From positions 1-24,506 of the forward strand of contig JBKOWZ010000008.1 of the NCBI GenBank assembly GCA_046724665.1: a DNA stretch of 24,506 bases. The letters run 5' to 3'. Each line of letters begins with the position of its first letter. Within the stretch, counting starts at the first letter, position 1. A program made the translations under genes and the position numbers. Positions 1 through 6,079 of the stretch are shown here, piece after piece. The notes beneath the pieces are model-generated. The model did no database searches, was not told the DNA's origin, and saw only the letters and a program-made list of their open reading frames with translations. The DNA comes from Actinocrinis sp046724665 (GTDB taxonomy: Bacteria > Actinomycetota > Actinomycetes > Streptomycetales > Catenulisporaceae).

Positions 1-130
1 GGGCAGGTCACCCACGTGTTACTCACCCGTTCGCCACTCACCCACACCCGAAAGCGCGGGCCCGTTCGACTTGCATGTGTTAAGCACGCCGCCAGCGTTC
101 GTCCTGAGCCAGGATCAAACTCTCCAAAAA
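1..130 (-). rRNA. rrs: 16S rRNA gene, 5' end only (partial)
   Basis: Read on the minus strand, this stretch contains the universal 16S 5' sequence GAGAGTTTGATCCTGGCTCA, then GACGAACGCTGGCGGCGTGC, a short V1 helix and the conserved GGCGAACGGGTGAGTAACAC. Only the first 130 or so nucleotides are present; the gene runs off the left edge. The exact mature 5' end cannot be read and is placed near 126-131 by analogy. The sequence is actinobacterial but too short for finer placement. Confidence 0.97.
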
Positions 131-173
131 AGAACACATTCTTTCCCATGAAGAGAACAAACCCGGCCGATCA

Positions 174-191
174 TCCCGACGGGGGTCGGGA
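174..191 (-). other. Leader hairpin next to 16S
   Basis: Perfect inverted repeat TCCCGAC-GGGG-GTCGGGA: a 7-bp stem with a 4-nt loop, in the rRNA leader between boxA and the 16S 5' end. It probably folds in the pre-rRNA. Whether it takes part in 16S processing cannot be judged because the 3' side of the 16S gene is outside the window. Confidence 0.5.
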
Positions 192-239
192 CACCAACCA
201 AACAAACCATAAAAGCATCGCAAACAAACCATCGACACA

Positions 240-262
240 CTGTTGAGTTCTCAAGAAACAGA
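240..262 (-). promoter_or_regulatory. rRNA boxA antitermination element
   Basis: The minus strand reads TGTTTCTTGAGAACTCAACA, which closely matches the boxA of actinobacterial rRNA leaders (mycobacterial form TGTTGTTTGAGAACTC). In the family boxA RNA is bound by NusB/NusE(S10), making the rRNA transcription complex resistant to termination. It lies about 110 nt upstream of the 16S 5' end, inside the transcribed leader. Confidence 0.8.
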
Positions 263-319
263 CACCGTATGACCGGGATTTTTTATGTTCCGGAGAGGTG
301 TTCCCTTTCGGTGATCCGT

Positions 320-328
320 ACTCTACCA
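320..328 (-). promoter_or_regulatory. Possible second rRNA promoter (extended -10)
   Basis: The minus strand reads TGG-TAGAGT, an extended -10 (TGN directly before a TANNNT hexamer). No recognisable -35 lies 16-18 nt upstream. It sits between the strong upstream promoter and boxA. Tandem rRNA promoters are common in actinobacteria, so this is a plausible P2 but weakly supported. Confidence 0.35.
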
Positions 329-497
329 GATCTTCCGGGCCGCTTTTCCGCCGTTTGGCGGGGAAGCGAATTCAACCCAATCCTTCGTGGCTACGAGGGA
401 TTCGGTATGTCTCGAAAGAAGGAAAAGAGAGGATCTTCTCGCCGACGAGGTCACCGGCAACGAAGTTGCACCGACCCGCGTCTAGCGACAGCTGACT

Positions 498-526
498 ACA
501 CTACCCACCGAGGGAACTGACGTCAA
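498..526 (-). promoter_or_regulatory. Sigma-70 type promoter of the rRNA operon
   Basis: On the minus strand TTGACG (521-526) and TAGTGT (498-503) are separated by exactly 17 nt, a near-consensus housekeeping promoter. Predicted transcription starts near 490, giving a leader of about 360 nt before 16S. The promoter lies just downstream of the nusB stop, so the rRNA operon has its own start even though nusB is on the same strand. Confidence 0.7.
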
Positions 527-549
527 ATCAGGTGTGTACAAGCGGCAAG

Positions 550-984
550 CTAACGCTGAAGCGTCGGCTTGAGCTCGCGCAGGCGGTCTAGCAGGCCGTT
601 CACGAACTGCGGGGAATCCGCGGTGGAGAGCTCCTGCGCGAGGGTGACCGCTTCGTCGATGGCGACCACGTCGGGCACGTCGTTGCCCCAGAGCAGTTCG
701 AACAGGCCGAGGCGCAGGAGGTTGCGGTCCACGGCCGGCATCCGGTCGATGGGCCAGCCGATCGAGTAGGTCTCGATCAGCGAGTCGATCCGGTCGAGGT
801 GGTCGGCTACCCCGCTGACCAGCTCTATCGTGTACTCGCCGATCCGCGGGTCGGTGTCCTGCGGGGACATCCGGTGGGTCCTGGCGACCCGGTCGGCCAG
901 GATGTGCCGCGGATCCACACCCTTCAGGTCGGCCTCGAACAGCACTTCGAGGGCGCGGCGCCGCGCTTTGCTCCTGGTCGCCAC
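550..984 (-). CDS. nusB: Transcription antitermination factor NusB
   Basis: Encodes 144 aa, close to the usual NusB size of about 140-150. The all-helical NusB fold binds boxA RNA together with ribosomal protein S10 and promotes rRNA antitermination. Recognisable segments are the N-terminal ARRRALEVLFEADLKG, the central MPAVDRNLLRLGLFEL and the C-terminal VNGLLDRLREL. The GTG start lies one base after the efp stop (TGAcGTG), so translation is probably coupled to efp. Downstream, after about 420 bp, comes an rRNA operon whose leader has a boxA, the predicted ligand of this protein. Confidence 0.95.
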   Translation of the reverse strand: MATRSKARRRALEVLFEADLKGVDPRHILADRVARTHRMSPQDTDPRIGEYTIELVSGVADHLDRIDSLIETYSIGWPIDRMPAVDRNLLRLGLFELLWGNDVPDVVAIDEAVTLAQELSTADSPQFVNGLLDRLRELKPTLQR

Positions 985-985
985 G

Positions 986-1549
986 TCAGCTGTTGATCCG
1001 GCCGAGGTACTTGCCGTCGCGGGTGTCCACCTTGACCTTCTCGCCGGTGGAGATGAACAGCGGGACCTGGATCTCGTAGCCGGTCTCCACGGTGGCGGGC
1101 TTGGTGCCGCCGGTCGAGCGGTCGCCCTGGAGGCCCGGCTCGGTGTACGTGACGATCAGCTCGACGGCCGCGGGCAGCTCGACGTAGAGCGGGACGCCGT
1201 CGTGCGTGGCGACGGTGGCCTCGGCGCTCTCCAGCAGGAAGTTCGCGGCGTCGCCGACGGTCTCGGCCGGGACCTGGATCTGGTCGTAGGTGTCGGTGTC
1301 CATGAAGACGAAGTCGGTCGATTCCTTGTACAGGTACTGCATCGTCCGCTTGTCCACGTTGGCCGTGTCGATCTTGATGCCGGCGTTGAAGGTCTTGTCC
1401 ACCACCTTGCCGGTCAGCACGTGCTTGAGCTTGGTACGCACGAACGCCGGGCCCTTGCCGGGCTTGACGTGCTGGAACTCGACGACGTTCCACAGCTCGC
1501 CGTCGAGGTTGAGCGTCATGCCGTTCTTGAGGTCGTTGGTCGAGGCCAC
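986..1549 (-). CDS. efp: Translation elongation factor P
   Basis: Encodes 187 aa, the normal EF-P length. EF-P binds between the ribosomal P and E sites and relieves stalling at polyproline stretches. The N-terminal KOW-like domain contains HVKPGKGPAFVR; Lys32 at the loop tip corresponds to E. coli Lys34. The loop is the palindromic PGKGP described for an actinobacterial EF-P subgroup reported to work without lysine modification. The C-terminal OB domains include GDRSTGGTKPATVETG and end KYLGRINS. The GTG start is chosen because the family begins MASTNDLKNG and an AGGAGT Shine-Dalgarno lies 10 nt upstream (1559-1564). The gene is followed directly by nusB. Confidence 0.96.
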   Translation of the reverse strand: MASTNDLKNGMTLNLDGELWNVVEFQHVKPGKGPAFVRTKLKHVLTGKVVDKTFNAGIKIDTANVDKRTMQYLYKESTDFVFMDTDTYDQIQVPAETVGDAANFLLESAEATVATHDGVPLYVELPAAVELIVTYTEPGLQGDRSTGGTKPATVETGYEIQVPLFISTGEKVKVDTRDGKYLGRINS

Positions 1550-1593
1550 GGCCGGGGGACTCCTAGCGTGAGACAAATCTGATGCAGCCGACA

Positions 1594-1599
1594 AGTCTA
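1594..1599 (-). promoter_or_regulatory. Probable -10 box for efp-nusB
   Basis: The minus strand reads TAGACT, a good actinobacterial -10, 45 nt upstream of the efp GTG in the 116-bp gap after aroB. Predicted transcription starts near 1587, leaving a short leader that contains the AGGAGT ribosome site. No good -35 is seen 17 nt upstream. Confidence 0.4.
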
Positions 1600-1665
1600 C
1601 CGTCGGATTTGCGGGCCGATCGCCGCCTGGCCAGGAGGCCGGACGGCCGGGCGCGGACGGGTCGG

Positions 1666-2742
1666 TCAGCCGGAAACCGCGGCGAAGGCCGCGTCGAGCA
1701 ACTGCGGATCGGGAGCTTCCAGAACCGTGGGCTTGGCAAGGCCCTGGAGGACGATGAAGCGAAGCTTGTTCGCGCGGGCCTTCTTGTCGATGCGCATCGT
1801 CTCCAGCAGCTTCGGCCAGGCTGACGCGTCGTAGGAAAGCGGGAGGTTGAGGGCGCCGAGCAGCTCGCGGTGACGTTGCGCGGTGGGCTCGTCGAGGCGG
1901 CCGGCGAGGCGGCCGAGTTCGGCGGCGAAGACCATGCCGACCGAGATCGCCGCGCCGTGGCGCCACCGATAGCGCTCGTTGCGCTCGATCGCGTGGCCGA
2001 GGGTGTGACCGTAGTTGAGGATCTCGCGCAGGCCGGACTCCTTGAGGTCGGCCGACACGACGTCGGCCTTGACCTGGACGGCGCGGCGGATCAGCTCGTG
2101 GGTGTGCGGTCCGGAGGGGCTCGTGGCGGCTGCGAGGTCTGACTCGATGAGGTCCAGGATGACCGGGTCGGCGATGAAGCCGCACTTGACCACCTCGGCG
2201 AGCCCGGCGACGTAATCGTCGCGCGGCAGCGTCTCCAGGGCGGCGAGGTCGCACAGCACGCCCGCGGGCGGATGGAACGCGCCGACCAGGTTCTTGCCCT
2301 CGGCGGTGTTGATGCCGGTCTTGCCGCCGATCGCGGCATCGACCATCGCGAGCAGCGTCGTCGGCATGTGCACTACGCGCACGCCGCGTAGCCAGGTGGC
2401 CGCGGCGAACCCGGCCAGGTCGGTGGTCGCGCCGCCGCCGACGCCGACGATCGCGTCGGTACGGGTGAAGCCGGACTGACCGAGGACAGACCAGACATGG
2501 CTGAGCACTTCGGCCGACTTCGCCTCCTCGGCGTCGGGGACCCCGATGGTGACGGACTCATAGGTCACGTCGAGCTCGGCGCGGATGGCCTCGGCGGTAG
2601 CGGCCAGCGCCTTGGGGTGGATGATCGCGACCCGGGCCGGCTTGTCGCCGAGCAGCTTCGGCAGCTCGCTGCGCAGGCCGGTGCCGATGACGACGTCATA
2701 CGGGCTCTCGCCGCCGACGGCGATGGTCGTCGTCTCGGTCAC
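1666..2742 (-). CDS. aroB: 3-dehydroquinate synthase
   Basis: Encodes 358 aa, normal for single-domain AroB. It converts DAHP to 3-dehydroquinate using NAD and a divalent metal (shikimate pathway step 2). Visible motifs are the NAD-binding GVGGGATTDLAGFAAATW, TTLLAMVDAAIGGKTGIN, and the metal-ligand regions GLAEVVKCG (Glu), NYGHTLGHAIE (His) and RHGAAISVGM (His). The GTG start overlaps the aroK TGA by 4 bases (GTGA), so the genes are translationally coupled. Confidence 0.96.
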   Translation of the reverse strand: MTETTTIAVGGESPYDVVIGTGLRSELPKLLGDKPARVAIIHPKALAATAEAIRAELDVTYESVTIGVPDAEEAKSAEVLSHVWSVLGQSGFTRTDAIVGVGGGATTDLAGFAAATWLRGVRVVHMPTTLLAMVDAAIGGKTGINTAEGKNLVGAFHPPAGVLCDLAALETLPRDDYVAGLAEVVKCGFIADPVILDLIESDLAAATSPSGPHTHELIRRAVQVKADVVSADLKESGLREILNYGHTLGHAIERNERYRWRHGAAISVGMVFAAELGRLAGRLDEPTAQRHRELLGALNLPLSYDASAWPKLLETMRIDKKARANKLRFIVLQGLAKPTVLEAPDPQLLDAAFAAVSG

Positions 2743-3242
2743 GCGGGCAGCTCCTTGAGGATGAGGGCGGCGACTTCGTCGGCTGTGCGGCCGACGGTGG
2801 GGACGGTGATGGTGGCGACCTTCTCGTAGATCGACCTGCGCTCGGCGAGCAGGTGGGCCAGTTGGCCGCGCACGTTGCCGAGCAGCAGCGGGCGGGCGGT
2901 GTTCAAGCCGACGCGCCGGGCCGCCTCGGCGGCGTCTACGTCGAGGTAGACGACGTGATGGCCGACGAGGGCCGCCTGCGTCTCCTCGCGGATCACGGCG
3001 CCGCCGCCGAGCGACAGGACGCCCTCGTGCGAGTCGAGGGCGGCGCGGACCGCCTCCGACTCCAGCTCCCGGAAGTACTGCTCGCCCTTCTCGACGAACA
3101 GCTGCGCGATCGGCATGCCGGTGAGCGCCTCGACGTCGGCGTCGGTGTCACGAAAGGGCAGGGCGAGCGCGGTGGCGAGCAGTTCGCCGACGGTGGTCTT
3201 GCCGGAGCCGGGGGCGCCGACCAGGGTCACGCGCGGGCTCAT
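2739..3242 (-). CDS. aroK: Shikimate kinase
   Basis: Encodes 167 aa, the usual size. It phosphorylates shikimate at the 3-hydroxyl with ATP. The Walker A motif GAPGSGKTT covers residues 9-17. The shikimate-binding region follows (FRDTDADVE, then YFRELESEAV), with the glycine-rich SLGGGAVI segment near residue 80 and the lid arginine region LNTARPLL. The ATG start is fixed by an ATGA overlap with the aroC stop. The gene lies in the aroC-aroK-aroB operon. Confidence 0.96.
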   Translation of the reverse strand: MSPRVTLVGAPGSGKTTVGELLATALALPFRDTDADVEALTGMPIAQLFVEKGEQYFRELESEAVRAALDSHEGVLSLGGGAVIREETQAALVGHHVVYLDVDAAEAARRVGLNTARPLLLGNVRGQLAHLLAERRSIYEKVATITVPTVGRTADEVAALILKELPA

Positions 3243-4480
3243 CGCAGCACCTCCAGCCCGCGGACCCTGACCTCGGCGAGGTAGGCCTCGACGTTGCGCG
3301 CGGTCTCGGCGACCGAGTCGCCGCCGAACTTCTCCAGGAGCGCCTCGGCCAGGACGAGGGCGACCATCGCCTCGGCGACGACTCCGGCGGCGGGGACGGC
3401 GCACACGTCGGAGCGCTGGTGGTGCGCGGTCGTGGATTCGCCGGTGGCGGTGTCGATGGTGGCCAGGGCGCGCGGGACGGTGGAGATCGGCTTCATCGCG
3501 GCGCGCACGCGCAGCGGTTCGCCGGTGGACATGCCGCCCTCGGTGCCGCCGGAGTGGCCGCTGCGGCGGCGCACACCGGGGTGCCCTGGATCCATCTCGT
3601 CCTGGGCGAGCGATCCGCGGATCGCGGCGAGACCGAAGCCGTCGCCGAGTTCGACGCCCTTGATCGCCTGGATGCTCATCAGCGCGGCGGCCAGTCGCGC
3701 GTCGAGCCGCCGGTCCCAGTGCACATGACTGCCGAGACCGGGCGGCAGGTTGTAGGCCAGCACCTCGACGACGCCGCCGAGGGTGTCGCCGTCCTTGTGG
3801 CAGGCGTCGATCTCGGCGACCATCGCCGCGCTGGTCTCCGGGTCGAGGCAGCGCACCGGGTCGGCGTCGATGCGGTCGAGGTCGGCGGGGGTCGGCAGCA
3901 GCCCCTCGGGGACGGCGACCGGGCCGAGCCGCACGACGTGCGAGACGACGCGGATCCCGGCGGCCTGGTCGAGGAAGGCGCGGGCCACGTCGCCGAGGGC
4001 GACGCGGGCGGCGGTCTCCCGGGCGCTGGCCCGCTCGAGGACCGGCCGAGCGTCGTCAAAGCCGTACTTCTGCATGCCGGCCAGGTCGGGGTGGCCGGGC
4101 CGCGGCCGGGTCAGCGGGGCGCTGCGGGCCTGGCCGGCGCCGGTCGCGGAGAACTCGGCCGAACCTGGCTCGAGCTCGTCGAGCGCGGCGGGGCCGGCGA
4201 CCGGGTCGGCGGCCATCACCGACTCCCACTTGGGCCATTCGGTGTTGCCGATCCGGACGGCGACCGGTCCGCCCTGGGTGAGCCCGTGCCGGACGCCGCC
4301 GAGGAAGGCCACCTCGTCCTGCTCGAACTTCATCCGCGCGCCGCGGCCGTAGCCGAGCCGCCGCCGGGCCAACGCGTCCGAGACCGCCTTGGTGGACGTG
4401 CGCACGCCGGCCGGCAGCCCTTCGACGATCGCGACGAGGGCGGGGCCGTGCGATTCCCCTGCGGTGAGCCATCGCAACAT
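3239..4480 (-). CDS. aroC: Chorismate synthase
   Basis: Encodes 413 aa. It uses reduced FMN to make chorismate from EPSP, the last common step to aromatic amino acids. Conserved segments are LTAGESHG at residues 5-12, RRLGYGRGARM, NTEWPKW, RPRPGHPDLAG, RASARETAARVA and GGTEGGMSTGEPLRVR. The start at 4480 is chosen because the family begins MLRWLTAGESHG; an in-frame start 33 bp upstream would add residues not seen in relatives. GATGAT (4487-4492) lies 6 nt before the ATG, a weak -10-like hexamer. It is first in the aroC-aroK-aroB overlap operon. Confidence 0.96.
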   Translation of the reverse strand: MLRWLTAGESHGPALVAIVEGLPAGVRTSTKAVSDALARRRLGYGRGARMKFEQDEVAFLGGVRHGLTQGGPVAVRIGNTEWPKWESVMAADPVAGPAALDELEPGSAEFSATGAGQARSAPLTRPRPGHPDLAGMQKYGFDDARPVLERASARETAARVALGDVARAFLDQAAGIRVVSHVVRLGPVAVPEGLLPTPADLDRIDADPVRCLDPETSAAMVAEIDACHKDGDTLGGVVEVLAYNLPPGLGSHVHWDRRLDARLAAALMSIQAIKGVELGDGFGLAAIRGSLAQDEMDPGHPGVRRRSGHSGGTEGGMSTGEPLRVRAAMKPISTVPRALATIDTATGESTTAHHQRSDVCAVPAAGVVAEAMVALVLAEALLEKFGGDSVAETARNVEAYLAEVRVRGLEVLR

Positions 4481-4617
4481 GCCTCGATCATCCCACGGTG
4501 GACTCGACGCCATAACGCTTCATCCACCGGCCGGGATATTGTCCGATCAGAGGAGGAAGTGCTTGTCTGAGCTACCTCCGGTTACCGCGCGGCTACTTCG
4601 GAGTCACCTGTAGGGCT

Positions 4618-4623
4618 TAGATT
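4618..4623 (+). promoter_or_regulatory. -10 box TAGATT, predicted leaderless start
   Basis: TAGATT matches TANNNT and ends 6 nt before the ATG of the SAM hydrolase gene. Transcription is therefore expected to start at or near the A of the ATG. No Shine-Dalgarno lies at the normal distance and no clear -35 is visible. Confidence 0.55.
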
Positions 4624-4629
4624 ACGGCG

Positions 4630-5466
4630 ATGGCTGCACAAACAGATCCCGCTGCGGGTCGAGCCGGATGGATTGGTTTTCTGACCGACTACGGACTGTC
4701 CGACGGGTTCGTCGGCGTCTGCCACGGGGTGATCGCGACGCTGGCGCCGGCGGTGCGCGTGATCGACATCAGCCATGACATCCCACCGGGCGATCTGCGC
4801 CGGGGAGCCGCGGTACTGGCTCAAGCCGCGCCGTACATGCCGGTCGGAGTCCTGCTCGCGGTGGTCGATCCGACCGTCGGCAAGAAGCGGCGCGCGCTGG
4901 TGATTCAGGCGGGCCGGTCGTACCTCGTCGGACCAGACAACGGGCTGCTGCTGCCGGCCGCGCGGGCGTTGGGCGGGGTGAGCGCGGCATACGACGTGAC
5001 GGCGCCTGAGCTCATGCTGCAACCGGTCTCCGCGACGTTTCACGGACGGGACATCTTCGCGCCGGTGGCGGCGCGGCTGGCGAGCGGTATGCCGCCGACG
5101 CGGGTCGGCGCGCCGGTGCCCTTGGACGACCTGGTTCACCTCGCGGAGCCGGTGGCGCGGCTGACGGCACACCGGTTGGAGGGCGAGGTTCTCACCATCG
5201 ACCGGTTCGGTAACGTGCAGACCTCGCTGCGGGCGGCACTGCTACGCGACGCGGAGCTGCGTGAGGGCGAACTGCTGCATCTGCACTGCCGGACCGGTGA
5301 GCTACACGTGCCGTTCAACCGGACCTTCGCGGACGTGCAGCTTGGGGAGCCGGTCGGGTACATCGACTCGGCGGGGCTGTTCGCGCTGGCGTTGAACGGG
5401 GAGTCGGCGTCGGCCAAGTACGACCTGCGGCCCGGCGACCCGGTGGCGCTGCGGCTGGAGGGGTGA
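4630..5466 (+). CDS. SAM hydrolase (SAM hydroxide adenosyltransferase, DUF62 family)
   Basis: Encodes 278 aa. This family splits S-adenosylmethionine into adenosine and methionine with water as nucleophile, and shares its fold with fluorinase FlA and chlorinase SalL. The N-terminal ITLTDYG-type start appears as IGFLTDYGLSDGFVG. The family Asp-Arg-His triad is represented by Asp80 (VVDPTVG), Arg87 and His138 (TFHGRDIF). VGPDNGLL and the C-terminal FGNVQTS / FNRTFADV / GYIDSAGLFALALNGESA segments also fit. Nothing suggests a halogenase. The gene starts the plus-strand insert between aroC and aroE, divergent from aroC. Its biological role in most bacteria is unsettled. Confidence 0.88.
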   Translation: MAAQTDPAAGRAGWIGFLTDYGLSDGFVGVCHGVIATLAPAVRVIDISHDIPPGDLRRGAAVLAQAAPYMPVGVLLAVVDPTVGKKRRALVIQAGRSYLVGPDNGLLLPAARALGGVSAAYDVTAPELMLQPVSATFHGRDIFAPVAARLASGMPPTRVGAPVPLDDLVHLAEPVARLTAHRLEGEVLTIDRFGNVQTSLRAALLRDAELREGELLHLHCRTGELHVPFNRTFADVQLGEPVGYIDSAGLFALALNGESASAKYDLRPGDPVALRLEG

Positions 5467-5470
5467 CGTT

Positions 5471-5484
5471 CGACGGCGCCGTCG
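5471..5484. repeat. 14-bp perfect palindrome after the SAM hydrolase gene
   Basis: CGACGGCGCCGTCG begins 5 nt after the stop codon. It may form a short stem or be an operator-like site. It has no loop and no following T-run, so it is a poor intrinsic terminator. Confidence 0.35.
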
Positions 5485-5736
5485 GCTGCCGCGTCGGGGT
5501 TTGTACCGCGCTGTTGAGGATCTCGCACATCGAGGACACCGCGCGTTGACCCGCAGGCAACTGGCGGGACACTCGGCCAGTGCATACTAGTACGCGGTAG
5601 GAACGGCACGAGGCGACGAGGCCCGGTCGAAGCTTTACTCAACCGGCGCCACGGGGGGCGGTGCCTCGTCATCGCCTGTCGGGCGTCCGATCGAACGATT
5701 CCGGCCGGGGGCCGGATCCGACCGATGGAGCCCCAT
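5485..5736 (+). other. Intergenic region, no gene seen
   Basis: About 250 bp between the SAM hydrolase gene and the small ORF. It contains the 8-bp palindrome TACTAGTA (5585-5592) overlapping a possible -10 CATACT (5583-5588) without a good -35, and a 5-bp inverted repeat CCGGT/ACCGG (5623-5627 and 5642-5646). No convincing coding ORF or RNA gene was recognised. Confidence 0.4.
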
Positions 5737-5919
5737 ATGCGCAAGAACTCCCGCAGCACAATCGACATCGCTATCTCGGCACTGCTCGGCGACGCCGACA
5801 CGGGAAGCGGCGCGCCGCGTCCGCTGCCCGGCCACGTCGAGGACCGGCTCGCCTCGATGGGCGACGGCGGCGGCGTGAAGCCGGGCCGCCGGCGGTTCTC
5901 GCGTCGCCGCGACGGCTGA
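5737..5919 (+). CDS. Small hypothetical protein, 60 aa
   Basis: I do not recognise this protein. The ATG at 5737 is preferred over one 12 bp upstream because GGAG lies 6 nt before it. Codons are strongly G/C-ending, as in real genes here. The N-terminal half (IDIAISALLGDA) could form a short helix, the middle is Gly/Pro-rich, and the C-terminus is very basic (RRRFSRRRDG), suggesting contact with nucleic acid or an acidic partner. No signal peptide or membrane segment is seen. It lies between the SAM hydrolase and the DUF6882-like gene on the same strand. Confidence 0.45.
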   Translation: MRKNSRSTIDIAISALLGDADTGSGAPRPLPGHVEDRLASMGDGGGVKPGRRRFSRRRDG

Positions 5920-5961
5920 CGCCGCGGCGGCACGCAGCCGCCGACCGATGACAGAACGCTG

Positions 5962-5967
5962 TTGACA
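5962..5967 (+). promoter_or_regulatory. TTGACA -35-like box inside GCTGT-TG-ACAGC palindrome
   Basis: A perfect TTGACA hexamer lies in the centre of the inverted repeat GCTGTTGACAGC (5958-5969), upstream of the TTG-start gene at 6080. The position 17 nt downstream (TGCCCC) is a poor -10, so this may be a promoter needing an activator, an operator, or chance. Confidence 0.3.
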
Positions 5968-5981
5968 GCACGCTGGTGTGC

Positions 5982-6019
5982 TCGTGCCCCGCAGACGATC
6001 CGGTGTTTGCGGGGCACGA
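5982..6019 (+). other. Strong 16-bp hairpin (terminator or 5' UTR structure)
   Basis: TCGTGCCCCGCA (5982-5993) pairs perfectly with TGCGGGGCACGA (6008-6019). Four more inner pairs, two of them G-U, extend the stem to 16 bp with a 6-nt loop. It lies 62 nt after the small ORF stop and about 60 nt before the next gene's TTG start. No T-run follows, so it may be a U-less actinobacterial terminator or an RNA structure in the next gene's leader. Confidence 0.65.
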
Positions 6020-6079
6020 CCACGCGATGGGAGACTGACCCGTCCCACGACGAAGAGCTCGAAGTTGAGGAGCGGGGAT

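Larger units (their letters stand above)
131..549 (-). other. rRNA leader region between nusB and 16S
   Basis: About 420 bp without a credible protein gene. It holds the promoter(s), boxA and at least three fold-back segments: 341-368 (two 5-bp helices around a 2x2 mismatch), 379-402 (10-bp stem with one mismatch in the RNA) and 174-191. Base composition is clearly more AT-rich than the flanking genes, especially 135-300, as is typical of rRNA leaders. Short ORFs here have no supporting signals. Confidence 0.7.

Noticed and set aside
269..520. Short plus-strand ORFs within the rRNA leader
   Set aside because: They lie opposite the rRNA promoter and boxA, lack ribosome sites and show no GC-ending codon bias.
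4630..5466. Fluorinase or chlorinase identity for the DUF62 protein
   Set aside because: It has the Asp-Arg-His set of SAM hydrolases and no extra loop or halogenation gene context was recognised.
5978..6079. Upstream 34-codon extension of the DUF6882-like protein from the GTG at 5978
   Set aside because: It would run through the 16-bp hairpin, has basic shadow-like composition, and lacks a ribosome site, while GAGGAG precedes the TTG at 6080.
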